DNA from: an uncultured Sporolactobacillus sp.
Lineage (GTDB): Bacteria; Bacillota; Bacilli; Bacillales; Sporolactobacillaceae
DNA: 5,430 nucleotides
Reading direction: 5' to 3'
NCBI GenBank assembly: GCA_900543345.1
Contig: UQRJ01000213.1
Coordinates: 1-5,430 of the forward strand
The number at the start of each line of letters is the position of its first letter. Within the stretch, counting starts at the first letter, position 1. Below are positions 1 to 5,382 of the stretch, piece by piece. A program made the position numbers and the translations under genes. The notes beneath the pieces are model-generated. The model did no database searches. It saw nothing but the letters and a program-made list of their open reading frames with translations, and had not been told where the DNA came from.

Positions 1-47
1 GAGATGTCTTAGGGTCTCGTGGGCTCGGAGATGTGTATAAGAGACAG
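1..47 (+). other. Illumina Nextera i7 adapter (not genomic)
   Basis: Positions 29-47 are the 19-bp Tn5 mosaic end AGATGTGTATAAGAGACAG. Positions 14-28 are the Nextera read-2 stem GTCTCGTGGGCTCGG, 6-13 are an 8-base index (GTCTTAGG), and 1-5 are the end of the P7 flow-cell sequence. This is library adapter left on the contig. It supplies a false ATG at 33, which joins the artefactual peptide MYKRQ to the following gene fragment. Genomic sequence starts at 48. Confidence 0.99.
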
Positions 48-236
48 ATTCTAAAAAGCCGCACGATTCTACTGTTGGCTTGCGGAGCAAGCAAGGCGGA
101 TGCGATCGGCCGCTTGCTTCACTGCACAAAGCCGGATCCGGATTTCCCTGCGTCGGCATTAGTCGGACATCCGGATGTAACAGTGATCGCCGATGCTTCG
201 GCACTGTCTGCGGTTGAGAAGGCAGGGAACGTCTGA
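48..236 (+). CDS. nagB: Glucosamine-6-phosphate deaminase, C-terminal fragment
   Basis: This is the last 62 codons of a gene cut at its 5' side by the contig edge. NagB converts glucosamine-6-phosphate to fructose-6-phosphate and ammonium in the cytoplasm, feeding amino sugars into glycolysis. The visible part matches the family's C-terminal end: a hydrophobic strand RTILLLACG, then SKADAIGRLL, then PDFPASALVGHPDVTVIAD, which fits the usual 'PAS.L..H..v.vi.D' pattern. The family is about 240 aa long, so roughly three quarters of the gene is missing, including the catalytic residues. The frame is open into the adapter, and the first five residues of the longer open frame (from 33) are adapter and do not belong to the protein. 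The stop TGA at 234-236 directly abuts the ATG of nagR, as expected for a nag operon. The assignment rests on a short stretch plus the neighbouring regulator. Confidence 0.87.
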   Translation: MLKSRTILLLACGASKADAIGRLLHCTKPDPDFPASALVGHPDVTVIADASALSAVEKAGNV

Positions 237-965
237 ATGATCGACCGCCAGTCGCCCGTTCCCGTTTATTATCAAATCGAGCGTTATATTGAAAAGCTGA
301 TCGAAACAAATGATCTGAAGGAAGGAGACCGGGTTCCGTCGGAAAAGGAATTTACCGATCGGTTTCAGGTGTCGCGGATGACGGTACGGCAGGCTGTGAT
401 GGATCTGGTTAATGCCGGCGTTCTCATTCGTCAGAAGGGAAAAGGAACGTTTGTGGCCGGGCAACGGAAAATTGAAAAACAATTGAGCGGGTTAAATGGG
501 TTTACCGAAGACATGCAGGCCCGCGGCATGAAACCGGACAGCCATTTGCTCGATTTTCGTCAATTGAAACCGCCGAAGAAGGTCGGTGAAAAACTGGCGC
601 TTACAGAGAATGCGTCGGTTTTGGAAATCCGTCGTATCCGTTTTGCCGACAAACAGCCGATGGCACTTGAAACAACCTATGTTCCGCCTTCGCTCGTCCC
701 CGGTTTTACTGCCGAAGATGCGAATCGGTCGCTGTATGATTATATTGAAAAAGTGAGCCGGAAAACCATTGATCATGCGGATCAGACACTGGAAGCGACA
801 CTCGTTACCCCTGAGGAAGCGGTGCTTCTTGATCTGCCGAAAGGCTCGCCGGTTCTATTGATCGAACGTCTCTCATGGTTGAAAGAAGGGACCGCCTGTG
901 AATTCACCAAGTCGCTATATCGCGCGGACCGCTATAAGTTTGTCATACATGTTTCGAAAAAGTAA
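237..965 (+). CDS. nagR: GntR/HutC-family transcriptional regulator of amino-sugar use (NagR/YvoA-like)
   Basis: A 242-aa regulator, close to the 243 aa of B. subtilis NagR (YvoA), which represses the N-acetylglucosamine genes and is released by amino-sugar phosphates. Residues 1-75 form the GntR winged helix-turn-helix: PVYYQIERYIEKLI, then PSEKEF (34-39), recognition helix SRMTVRQA (46-53) and wing GKGTFV (68-73). Residues about 82-235 form the UTRA effector domain, with GFTEDMQARG and RRIRFADKQPMALETTY. Arg133, Arg135 and Glu145 fall at the positions I recall as sugar-phosphate ligands in YvoA. The equivalent of its Ser90 is Thr here. The ATG follows the nagB stop with no gap; AGGGA at 224-228 lies 8 nt upstream, so translation is probably coupled to nagB. 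No NagR operator was recognised, and the operon promoter lies outside the window. No terminator is visible after the stop, so transcripts may run on toward aconitase. The family call is secure; the specific ligand is inferred from nagB next door. Confidence 0.92.
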   Translation: MIDRQSPVPVYYQIERYIEKLIETNDLKEGDRVPSEKEFTDRFQVSRMTVRQAVMDLVNAGVLIRQKGKGTFVAGQRKIEKQLSGLNGFTEDMQARGMKPDSHLLDFRQLKPPKKVGEKLALTENASVLEIRRIRFADKQPMALETTYVPPSLVPGFTAEDANRSLYDYIEKVSRKTIDHADQTLEATLVTPEEAVLLDLPKGSPVLLIERLSWLKEGTACEFTKSLYRADRYKFVIHVSKK

Positions 966-981
966 ATGAGTAACGCCATAT

Positions 982-1000
982 TGATAAGTATTACTTATCA
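982..1000. promoter_or_regulatory. Perfect 19-bp palindrome, probable CcpC operator of the aconitase promoter
   Basis: TGATAAGTATTACTTATCA is a perfect 9-bp inverted repeat around a single central T (991). Within it sits ATAA-N7-TTAT (984-998), the consensus known for CcpC, the LysR-type, citrate-responsive repressor of citB in B. subtilis. The centre lies about 66 bp upstream of the predicted transcription start, the position I recall for the CcpC dyad at B. subtilis citB. There is no T-run after it and the one-base centre cannot form an RNA loop, so it is a DNA operator rather than a terminator. The regulator gene itself is not in this window. Confidence 0.8.
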
Positions 1001-1021
1001 TGTGGGTTCAAATGAAACAAA

Positions 1022-1050
1022 TTTACTTATTCCCTGCAATCGATTATGAT
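1022..1050 (+). promoter_or_regulatory. Sigma-A type promoter of aconitase
   Basis: The -35 is TTTACT (1022-1027, 4 of 6 match to TTGACA) and the -10 is TATGAT (1045-1050, 5 of 6 match to TATAAT), with an optimal 17-bp spacer. The predicted transcription start is near 1056-1058, giving a leader of about 40 nt before the ATG at 1097. The weak -35 overlaps a repressor half-site, consistent with a regulated promoter. Confidence 0.72.
1024..1030. promoter_or_regulatory. CcpC half-site over the -35 region
   Basis: TACTTAT repeats the right half of the upstream palindrome (992-998), 32 bp (about three helical turns) downstream and on the same face of the DNA. Its TTAT lies at about -30 to -27 of the predicted start. 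B. subtilis citB is known to have a dyad near -66 and a half-dyad near -27, so this copy fits that two-site arrangement. The opposite half is degenerate here. Binding at this site would block the -35 element. Confidence 0.65.
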
Positions 1051-1085
1051 GAATTATAGGAAATAGTGAATGGACATTGCAGGGA
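1031..1085 (+). repeat. 10-bp inverted repeat spanning promoter spacer and aconitase ribosome binding site
   Basis: TCCCTGCAAT (1031-1040) is the exact reverse complement of ATTGCAGGGA (1076-1085), with 35 nt between. The left arm lies in the spacer between -35 and -10 and is not transcribed from the predicted start. The right arm runs into the Shine-Dalgarno sequence at 1081-1089. Only RNA that starts further upstream, such as read-through from nagR, could form this stem and mask the ribosome binding site. The repeat is seen directly; the function is inference. Confidence 0.6.
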
Positions 1086-1089
1086 GGAG
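1081..1089 (+). promoter_or_regulatory. Ribosome binding site that fixes the aconitase start
   Basis: AGGGAGGAG is a strong Shine-Dalgarno sequence 7 nt before the ATG at 1097. An in-frame ATG at 1070 would give nine extra residues, but this ribosome binding site would then lie inside the gene and nothing comparable precedes 1070. The 1097 start is therefore preferred. Confidence 0.88.
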
Positions 1090-1096
1090 TGACGTT

Positions 1097-3838
1097 ATGA
1101 CAACGACCGTTGAGAGAACTTCATCCGAAGGCAAAGATTTTTTTAATGCTCGGAAACAGTTGATTAGCAACGGAAAAACGTACACTTACTATGATTTGGA
1201 TGCACTGAAGCCGTACGGAGACATTGAGCGGCTTCCTTATTCGATTAAGGTTCTATTGGAAGCGGTTTTACGGCAGTGCGACGGCCAGGTCATTACCAAA
1301 AAACATGTGGAGAATCTGGCGAAGTGGGGGACGGCCGCATTAAATAAAAGTATTGACGTACCCTTTAATCCGTCACGGATTATTCTTCAGGATTTTACGG
1401 GAGTACCGGCCGTCGTCGATTTGGCGTCGATGCGCAAGGCAATGGCGGACTTGGGCGGCGATCCGGAAGAAATTAATCCGGAAAAATCGGTGGATCTGGT
1501 TGTCGATCATTCGGTTCAGGTCGATCGCTACGGGACGGACGATGCATTGAAATTCAATATGGAACGCGAATTTCAGCGAAACGGTGAGCGGTATAAATTC
1601 TTGAAATGGGCGCAGAGTTCATTTGAAAAATTTCGGGCGGTCCCGCCGGCAACCGGCATTGTCCATCAGGTGAATCTCGAGTATCTGGCGTCCGTCGTGC
1701 AATCCGCCGACGAGAAGGGCGGTGGATTGCTGGCGTATCCGGACACGTTGGTCGGAACAGATTCGCATACGACGATGATCAATGGCCTCGGCGTTCTCGG
1801 CTGGGGTGTCGGCGGTATTGAAGCCGAAGCAGGTATGCTCGGCCAGCCGTCGTATTTCCCGGTACCTGACGTCATCGGTGTACGAATCACCGGCAGCCTG
1901 CAGGACGGGACGACGGCAACCGATTTGGCGCTGCGTGTGACTCAACTGCTTCGCGCCGAACATGTCGTCGGCAAGTTCGTCGAATTTTTCGGGCCGAGCC
2001 TTGCGCATATGTCGCTGGCCGACCGGGCGACCATTTCCAATATGTCGCCGGAAAACGGTGCGACGGCAACGTTCTTCCCGGTTGATCGGGTGACCCTTGA
2101 TTATCTGCGGCTGACCGGACGTCCGGAAGAACGGATTCGTCTGGTAGAAGATTACTGCCGGGCAAATCATTTGTTCCTGACGCCGGATGCGCCGGAACCG
2201 AAGTTTACCAAGGTCGTCGATCTGGATCTATCTGACGTCCGTCCGTCCGTATCGGGGCCCAAACGCCCGCAGGACCGTATCCCGCTGACCGAGATTAAGG
2301 ATGAATTTGCGGCGTCGCTGACCCGTCCGTCCGGCAACCACGGCTTCGGTTTCGATGCCTCGGAACTGAATAAGAGCAGCGAAGTTCATTATTCGGACCA
2401 ACAGACGGTGCCGTTGAAAACCGGCGCTATCGTGATTGCGGCAATTACGAGCTGCACGAATACGAGTAATCCAAGCGTGATGATCGGTGCCGGACTGGTT
2501 GCGAAAAAAGCTGTCGAACGAGGATTGAGCGTTCCCCGCTATGTAAAAACGAGTCTGGCGCCCGGATCGAAAGTAGTCACCGACTATCTGGCTGCTTCCG
2601 GACTGACGCCGTATCTCAAGAAACTCGGCTTTAATCTGGTCGGTTACGGGTGTACGACGTGTATCGGCAATTCCGGTCCGCTGCCGCAAGAGGTGGAGGA
2701 AGCGATCACCAAAAGCGATCTGACGGTGGCGGCCGTCCTTTCCGGCAACCGTAATTTCGAAGGGCGAATTCATCCGCTTGTACGCGCCAACTACCTGGCA
2801 TCGCCGCCGCTGGTTGTCGCTTTTGCTCTGGCGGGGAATATTCACTTCGATTTGTACAACGATCCGCTTGGCAAGGATGCGGACGGAAATGATGTATATT
2901 TTAAAGATATCTGGCCGACGCGGGAAGAGATCGAGACGGTAATGAACAAATGGGTGAGTCCGGATATGTTCCGTAAAGAATATGCCCGTGTCTTTTCCGA
3001 GAATCAACGCTGGAATGAGATTCAGACGAGTCAGGGAGAACTGTACGACTGGGATCCGGATTCAACTTATATTCAAAATCCGCCGTTTTTTGAATCTCTA
3101 TCGGCCGAATTGAAAAAAATTCAACCGATTCGGAATTTGCGTGTGATCGGCAAATTCGGTGATTCAGTGACGACCGACCATATTTCGCCGGCGGGAGCGA
3201 TCGCCTTAAAAAGCCCGGCGGGAAAGTATCTGATTGCCAAGGGCGTCAAGCGCTATGATTTCAATTCATACGGCTCACGGCGCGGCAATCACGAGGTGAT
3301 GATGCGCGGCACGTTTGCCAATATCCGCATTCGCAATCAGATCGCACCGGGTACGGAAGGCGGTTATACGACCTACTGGCCGACCGGCGAAGTGATGCCG
3401 ATTTACGACGCGGCCATGAAATATAAGCAGGACGGGACCGGTCTTGTGGTACTGGCCGGTAAAGACTACGGCATGGGCAGCTCGCGCGATTGGGCGGCCA
3501 AGGGAACCAATCTGCTGGGTATCCGGGCCGTCATCGCAGAAAGCTATGAACGGATTCATCGCAGTAATTTAGCGATGATGGGTGTACTGCCACTTCAGTT
3601 TAAGCCGGGAGAAAGTGCGGCATCGCTTGGATTGGCCGGTAGCGAAAGCTTCAGCATCGATCTTGACGAACACATTGTGCCGGGGCAGGATATCGCTGTT
3701 CGGGCGGTCGGGCAAGATGGTTCGGTCGTTTCATTTACCGCAGTTCTTCGTTTCGACAGCGATGTCGAAATTGATTATTATCGTAACGGCGGGATTTTAC
3801 AAACTGTATTGCGGCGAAAACTGCGCGAAAAAAATTAA
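1097..3838 (+). CDS. acnA: Aconitate hydratase (aconitase A, CitB type)
   Basis: A complete 913-aa cytoplasmic [4Fe-4S] enzyme that interconverts citrate and isocitrate through cis-aconitate in the TCA cycle (named citB in B. subtilis, 909 aa). The three cluster ligands are visible: Cys453 in SCTNTSNPSVM, and Cys519 and Cys522 in GCTTCIGNSG. Other signatures are VGTDSHTTMINGLGVLGWG in the N-terminal half, TTDHISPAGAI at the start of the swivel domain, and active-site GSSRDWAAKGTNLLGIRAV with Arg797. Arg744 and Gln748, in the segment FANIRIRNQ, align by a constant offset of three with Arg741 and Gln745 of B. subtilis CitB, the residues I recall being mutated to abolish mRNA binding, so a moonlighting RNA-binding role may be kept. 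It has its own promoter with CcpC-type sites. A terminator lies about 200 nt after the stop. Length and all signature residues are intact. Confidence 0.98.
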   Translation: MTTTVERTSSEGKDFFNARKQLISNGKTYTYYDLDALKPYGDIERLPYSIKVLLEAVLRQCDGQVITKKHVENLAKWGTAALNKSIDVPFNPSRIILQDFTGVPAVVDLASMRKAMADLGGDPEEINPEKSVDLVVDHSVQVDRYGTDDALKFNMEREFQRNGERYKFLKWAQSSFEKFRAVPPATGIVHQVNLEYLASVVQSADEKGGGLLAYPDTLVGTDSHTTMINGLGVLGWGVGGIEAEAGMLGQPSYFPVPDVIGVRITGSLQDGTTATDLALRVTQLLRAEHVVGKFVEFFGPSLAHMSLADRATISNMSPENGATATFFPVDRVTLDYLRLTGRPEERIRLVEDYCRANHLFLTPDAPEPKFTKVVDLDLSDVRPSVSGPKRPQDRIPLTEIKDEFAASLTRPSGNHGFGFDASELNKSSEVHYSDQQTVPLKTGAIVIAAITSCTNTSNPSVMIGAGLVAKKAVERGLSVPRYVKTSLAPGSKVVTDYLAASGLTPYLKKLGFNLVGYGCTTCIGNSGPLPQEVEEAITKSDLTVAAVLSGNRNFEGRIHPLVRANYLASPPLVVAFALAGNIHFDLYNDPLGKDADGNDVYFKDIWPTREEIETVMNKWVSPDMFRKEYARVFSENQRWNEIQTSQGELYDWDPDSTYIQNPPFFESLSAELKKIQPIRNLRVIGKFGDSVTTDHISPAGAIALKSPAGKYLIAKGVKRYDFNSYGSRRGNHEVMMRGTFANIRIRNQIAPGTEGGYTTYWPTGEVMPIYDAAMKYKQDGTGLVVLAGKDYGMGSSRDWAAKGTNLLGIRAVIAESYERIHRSNLAMMGVLPLQFKPGESAASLGLAGSESFSIDLDEHIVPGQDIAVRAVGQDGSVVSFTAVLRFDSDVEIDYYRNGGILQTVLRRKLREKN

Positions 3839-3842
3839 CGGA

Positions 3843-4019
3843 ATGATGTATGAACGGCTGCTTTCCGGACACAATAAAGAGCGAAGGGGAAATGGTTGGT
3901 TGAAATCATTCGTTGAAATCGAAGGAGAGGATACCATTGGGAAGGCCGACTTGTTCAATGCATCCTGTGACGGCACATTAGCCGCTCTTGAGATTGAAGC
4001 GTATGTCCGGGCAATTTAA
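3843..4019 (+). CDS. Small open frame of unknown function between aconitase and its terminator, start uncertain
   Basis: I do not recognise this peptide. The open frame ends at TAA 4017-4019, only 16 nt before the terminator stem, where a real last gene of a transcript would end. The longest version starts at ATG 3843, 4 nt after the aconitase stop, and gives 58 aa; it has no Shine-Dalgarno sequence and would depend on re-initiation. A second option is TTG 3900 (39 aa), 9 nt after AAGGGGA. A third is ATT 3936 (27 aa, GKADLFNASCDGTLAALE and on), 5 nt after the very strong AAGGAGAGG at 3922-3930. The C-terminal part is acidic and helix-prone, with one cysteine and no membrane segment. It could equally be an untranslated 3' region. 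An alternative frame from TTG 3937 gives only 14 aa. Confidence 0.3.
   Translation: MMYERLLSGHNKERRGNGWLKSFVEIEGEDTIGKADLFNASCDGTLAALEIEAYVRAI
3922..3930 (+). promoter_or_regulatory. Strong Shine-Dalgarno-like sequence without a nearby ATG
   Basis: AAGGAGAGG is one of the best ribosome binding site matches in the window, but no ATG or GTG stands at normal distance. The candidates are ATT at 3936 (5 nt away, in frame with the 27-aa C-terminal part of the small open frame) and TTG at 3937 (14-aa peptide). Chance occurrence in purine-rich DNA is possible. Confidence 0.4.
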
Positions 4020-4035
4020 TTTCTTCTTCATCTGG

Positions 4036-4064
4036 GAGACCGTCTGAATAAGACGGTCTCTTTT
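4036..4064 (+). terminator. Intrinsic terminator after the aconitase transcript
   Basis: GAGACCGTCT (4036-4045) and AGACGGTCTC (4051-4060) form a perfect 10-bp stem with a GAATA loop, followed directly by TTTT (4061-4064). It ends transcription from the aconitase side. On the opposite strand the stem is followed by purine-rich sequence rather than a T-run, so it works in one direction. It isolates grpB, which has a promoter of its own downstream. Confidence 0.93.
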
Positions 4065-4113
4065 AGCGTTTGGGACAGACGGAAAATTTAAGCAAAATTC
4101 GATCCGACTTTTT

Positions 4114-4133
4114 TTTCTATGATAAAATAGAAA
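4114..4133. repeat. 7-bp inverted repeat centred on the grpB -10 region
   Basis: TTTCTAT (4114-4120) is the exact reverse complement of ATAGAAA (4127-4133), with 6 bp between, and it brackets the proposed -10 element. It could be a small operator. The sequence is very AT-rich and the arms are short, so chance is a serious alternative. Confidence 0.3.
4120..4128 (+). promoter_or_regulatory. Extended -10 promoter for grpB and the hydrolase
   Basis: TGATAAAAT reads as the extended element TGn followed by -10 TAAAAT (4123-4128). No good -35 stands at 16-18 bp, which extended -10 promoters tolerate. An overlapping alternative -10 is TATGAT (4118-4123). The predicted start is near 4135, giving a leader of about 37 nt. 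An 8-base T-run (4109-4116) lies just upstream. Confidence 0.55.
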
Positions 4134-4155
4134 TAGCTCATCGACATCGACCGAG

Positions 4156-4167
4156 AGGAGAGAGGAG
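4156..4167 (+). promoter_or_regulatory. Ribosome binding region of grpB
   Basis: AGGAGAGAGGAG carries two overlapping Shine-Dalgarno matches, ending 11 and 4 nt before the TTG at 4172. No ATG in frame lies between here and the conserved start of the GrpB domain, so a TTG start is forced. Confidence 0.65.
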
Positions 4168-4171
4168 ACGG

Positions 4172-4687
4172 TTGCCTAAGTTGGTCAATTACAGCGGCAA
4201 ATGGGAAACGGACTACAGGCGCGAAGCGGATCGGATTACCGGCGCGCTGCGCCCGTTCCTGCATGCCGTTCATCATATTGGCAGTACGGCTGTACAAGGA
4301 ATGCCGGCTGTCCCGATCATTGATATTCTGGCAGAAGTTACCTGCTCCGGTGCATCGGCGCCTGTCCGGTCGCGGATCACAAGGCTCGGCTATGTGCCTG
4401 CCGGCCAGCAGAAAGCGGCGGGAGCCGAGATCTTTAACCGAGTGGATCATTCCGGCGCGCTGCGGTTCTGCCTTTATCTGGTTGACGCTGAAGCGGGGGA
4501 TGCTGTCCGTTTTCTGGCCCTGAGAGATTATCTGCGTACGCATGCGGATGACGCGGCGTTTTACGGTGCTCTGAAAGAGAAATTAGCGGGTATTTGCCCG
4601 GTTGATAAGGAAAGTTATCAGACAGCGAAGGCCGCCGCTTGTGCAAAGCTGGAAACGCTGGCGCTGGAGTGGTGGTACGGTAATTGA
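4172..4687 (+). CDS. GrpB family protein (UPF0157, nucleotidyltransferase-like fold)
   Basis: A 171-aa cytoplasmic protein of the GrpB/UPF0157 family, usually about 165-185 aa. The family is placed in the nucleotidyltransferase superfamily; its substrate is not established, and it should not be confused with the chaperone cofactor GrpE. Family features in order are NYSGKWETDYRREADRI (6-22), HHIGSTAVQGMPAVPIIDIL (34-53), which holds the Gly-Ser motif and Asp51, then LRFCLYLVD, RFLALRDYLRTHADDAAFY and the C-terminal helix YQTAKAAACAKLETLALEWW. The start is taken as TTG 4172, because the open frame reaching back to ATG 4070 would run through the promoter region and add about 34 residues unlike the family. 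A second in-frame TTG at 4181 is possible. The extended -10 promoter lies 37-52 nt upstream. The stop lies 27 nt before the apparent start of the SGNH hydrolase, so the two are probably co-transcribed. Confidence 0.88.
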   Translation: MPKLVNYSGKWETDYRREADRITGALRPFLHAVHHIGSTAVQGMPAVPIIDILAEVTCSGASAPVRSRITRLGYVPAGQQKAAGAEIFNRVDHSGALRFCLYLVDAEAGDAVRFLALRDYLRTHADDAAFYGALKEKLAGICPVDKESYQTAKAAACAKLETLALEWWYGN

Positions 4688-4698
4688 AGTGGGTGCCC

Positions 4699-4707
4699 GG
4701 AGAGGTG
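4699..4707 (+). promoter_or_regulatory. Ribosome binding site before an apparent ATT start
   Basis: GGAGAGGTG is a good Shine-Dalgarno match 7 nt before ATT 4715. The whole in-frame stretch from the grpB stop (4685) to 4747 contains no ATG, GTG, TTG or CTG, so this site points to ATT as the start codon of the following gene. Confidence 0.65.
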
Positions 4708-4714
4708 CGGAATC

Positions 4715-5382
4715 ATTAAAAAGTTTCGTTGGATCATTATCGGTGGGATGCTTATCGTCATCGGCGGATTAGCCTTTTACTGGCTTGCCAAACCGGGGGC
4801 GCCGAATCATCGGCCGGTTGAAATAACTTATCGGATTGTTGCCCTCGGCGATTCGTTGACCGAAGGGGTCGGAGATCTCAAAGACAAAGGTTATGCCGGC
4901 CAGACAGCCGTTGCTCTGAAACAGCAAAAGCATGTGAAAAAAGTATCGATGCAAAATTTCGGCCATCGCGGCGATACGTCGGATGATTTACTAACGGTGC
5001 TACAGAAAAAGCAAGTCAGAGCAGCGATCAAACGTTCGAATACTGTTTTGATTACCATCGGCGGCAACGATATCGTCGGTGTCCTGCGGAATCATTTCAT
5101 GAATCTGAGTGAGGAGGATTTTTCAACCGAACAACAGCGGTTTCTGCGGAATCTGAAGCAGATTTTGGCGGAAATCGGGGAACTGAATCCTAAGGCGCAG
5201 ATCTACTACATGGGTCTGTATAATCCGTTCGAAGAATATATGGGCAAGGCAAACAAAGACTTCGAACCGATTCTTCACCGCTGGAATAACGGCAGTCGGG
5301 AACTGATTAAAAAATATCGCCGCGTCACTTACATACCGACGTTCGATCTGTTTCACCGTCAGGGCGATGCGCTGTTCTACGA
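4715..5382 (+). CDS. SGNH/GDSL-family hydrolase with N-terminal membrane anchor (YpmR-like), 3' truncated
   Basis: The first 222 residues of an SGNH-hydrolase (lipase/acylhydrolase) cut off by the contig edge. The N-terminus is a signal anchor: KKFRW followed by a hydrophobic stretch (about 7-25), placing the catalytic domain outside the membrane. Block I is ALGDSLTEGVGD with nucleophile Ser47. Block II is NFGHRGDTS (81-89) and block III is GGND (116-119). Block V with the catalytic Asp-x-x-His lies beyond the edge, so roughly 25-35 residues are missing. Family resemblance is to B. subtilis YpmR (about 250 aa); the substrate is unknown. Only ATT 4715 (or ATC 4712) suits the ribosome binding site. 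The first ATG, at 4748, would remove the basic residues and cut into the membrane segment. Any longer translation ends in adapter-encoded residues (CLLYTSPSPRD), which are artefact. It probably forms an operon with grpB. Confidence 0.9.

Noticed and set aside
33..236. A complete 67-aa protein starting at ATG 33
   Set aside because: The ATG and first five codons (MYKRQ) are Tn5/Nextera adapter. The genuine part is the tail of nagB from 48.
982..1000. Terminator of the nag operon
   Set aside because: The dyad has a one-base centre, AT-rich arms and no following T-run, and it matches an operator consensus.
1070..1096. Aconitase starting at ATG 1070
   Set aside because: The strong ribosome binding site at 1081-1089 serves ATG 1097 and would be inside the gene, and nothing comparable precedes 1070.
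1619..2170. A 183-aa minus-strand open frame and overlapping shorter ones
   Set aside because: They are antisense to aconitase, with no family features and no ribosome binding site noted.
2228..3007. A 259-aa open frame on the minus strand
   Set aside because: It lies wholly antisense to aconitase, shows no recognisable domain and is explained by the codon bias of the true gene.
3582..3842. Small frame extended back to ATG 3582
   Set aside because: That part overlaps the aconitase C-terminus in another frame. Only the part after 3838 could be an independent gene.
4070..4171. GrpB starting at ATG 4070
   Set aside because: It would translate the T-run and the promoter, and the extra residues do not resemble the family. 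TTG 4172 has the ribosome binding site.
5123..5356. A 77-aa minus-strand open frame
   Set aside because: It is antisense to the SGNH hydrolase, whose motifs clearly fix the + strand frame.
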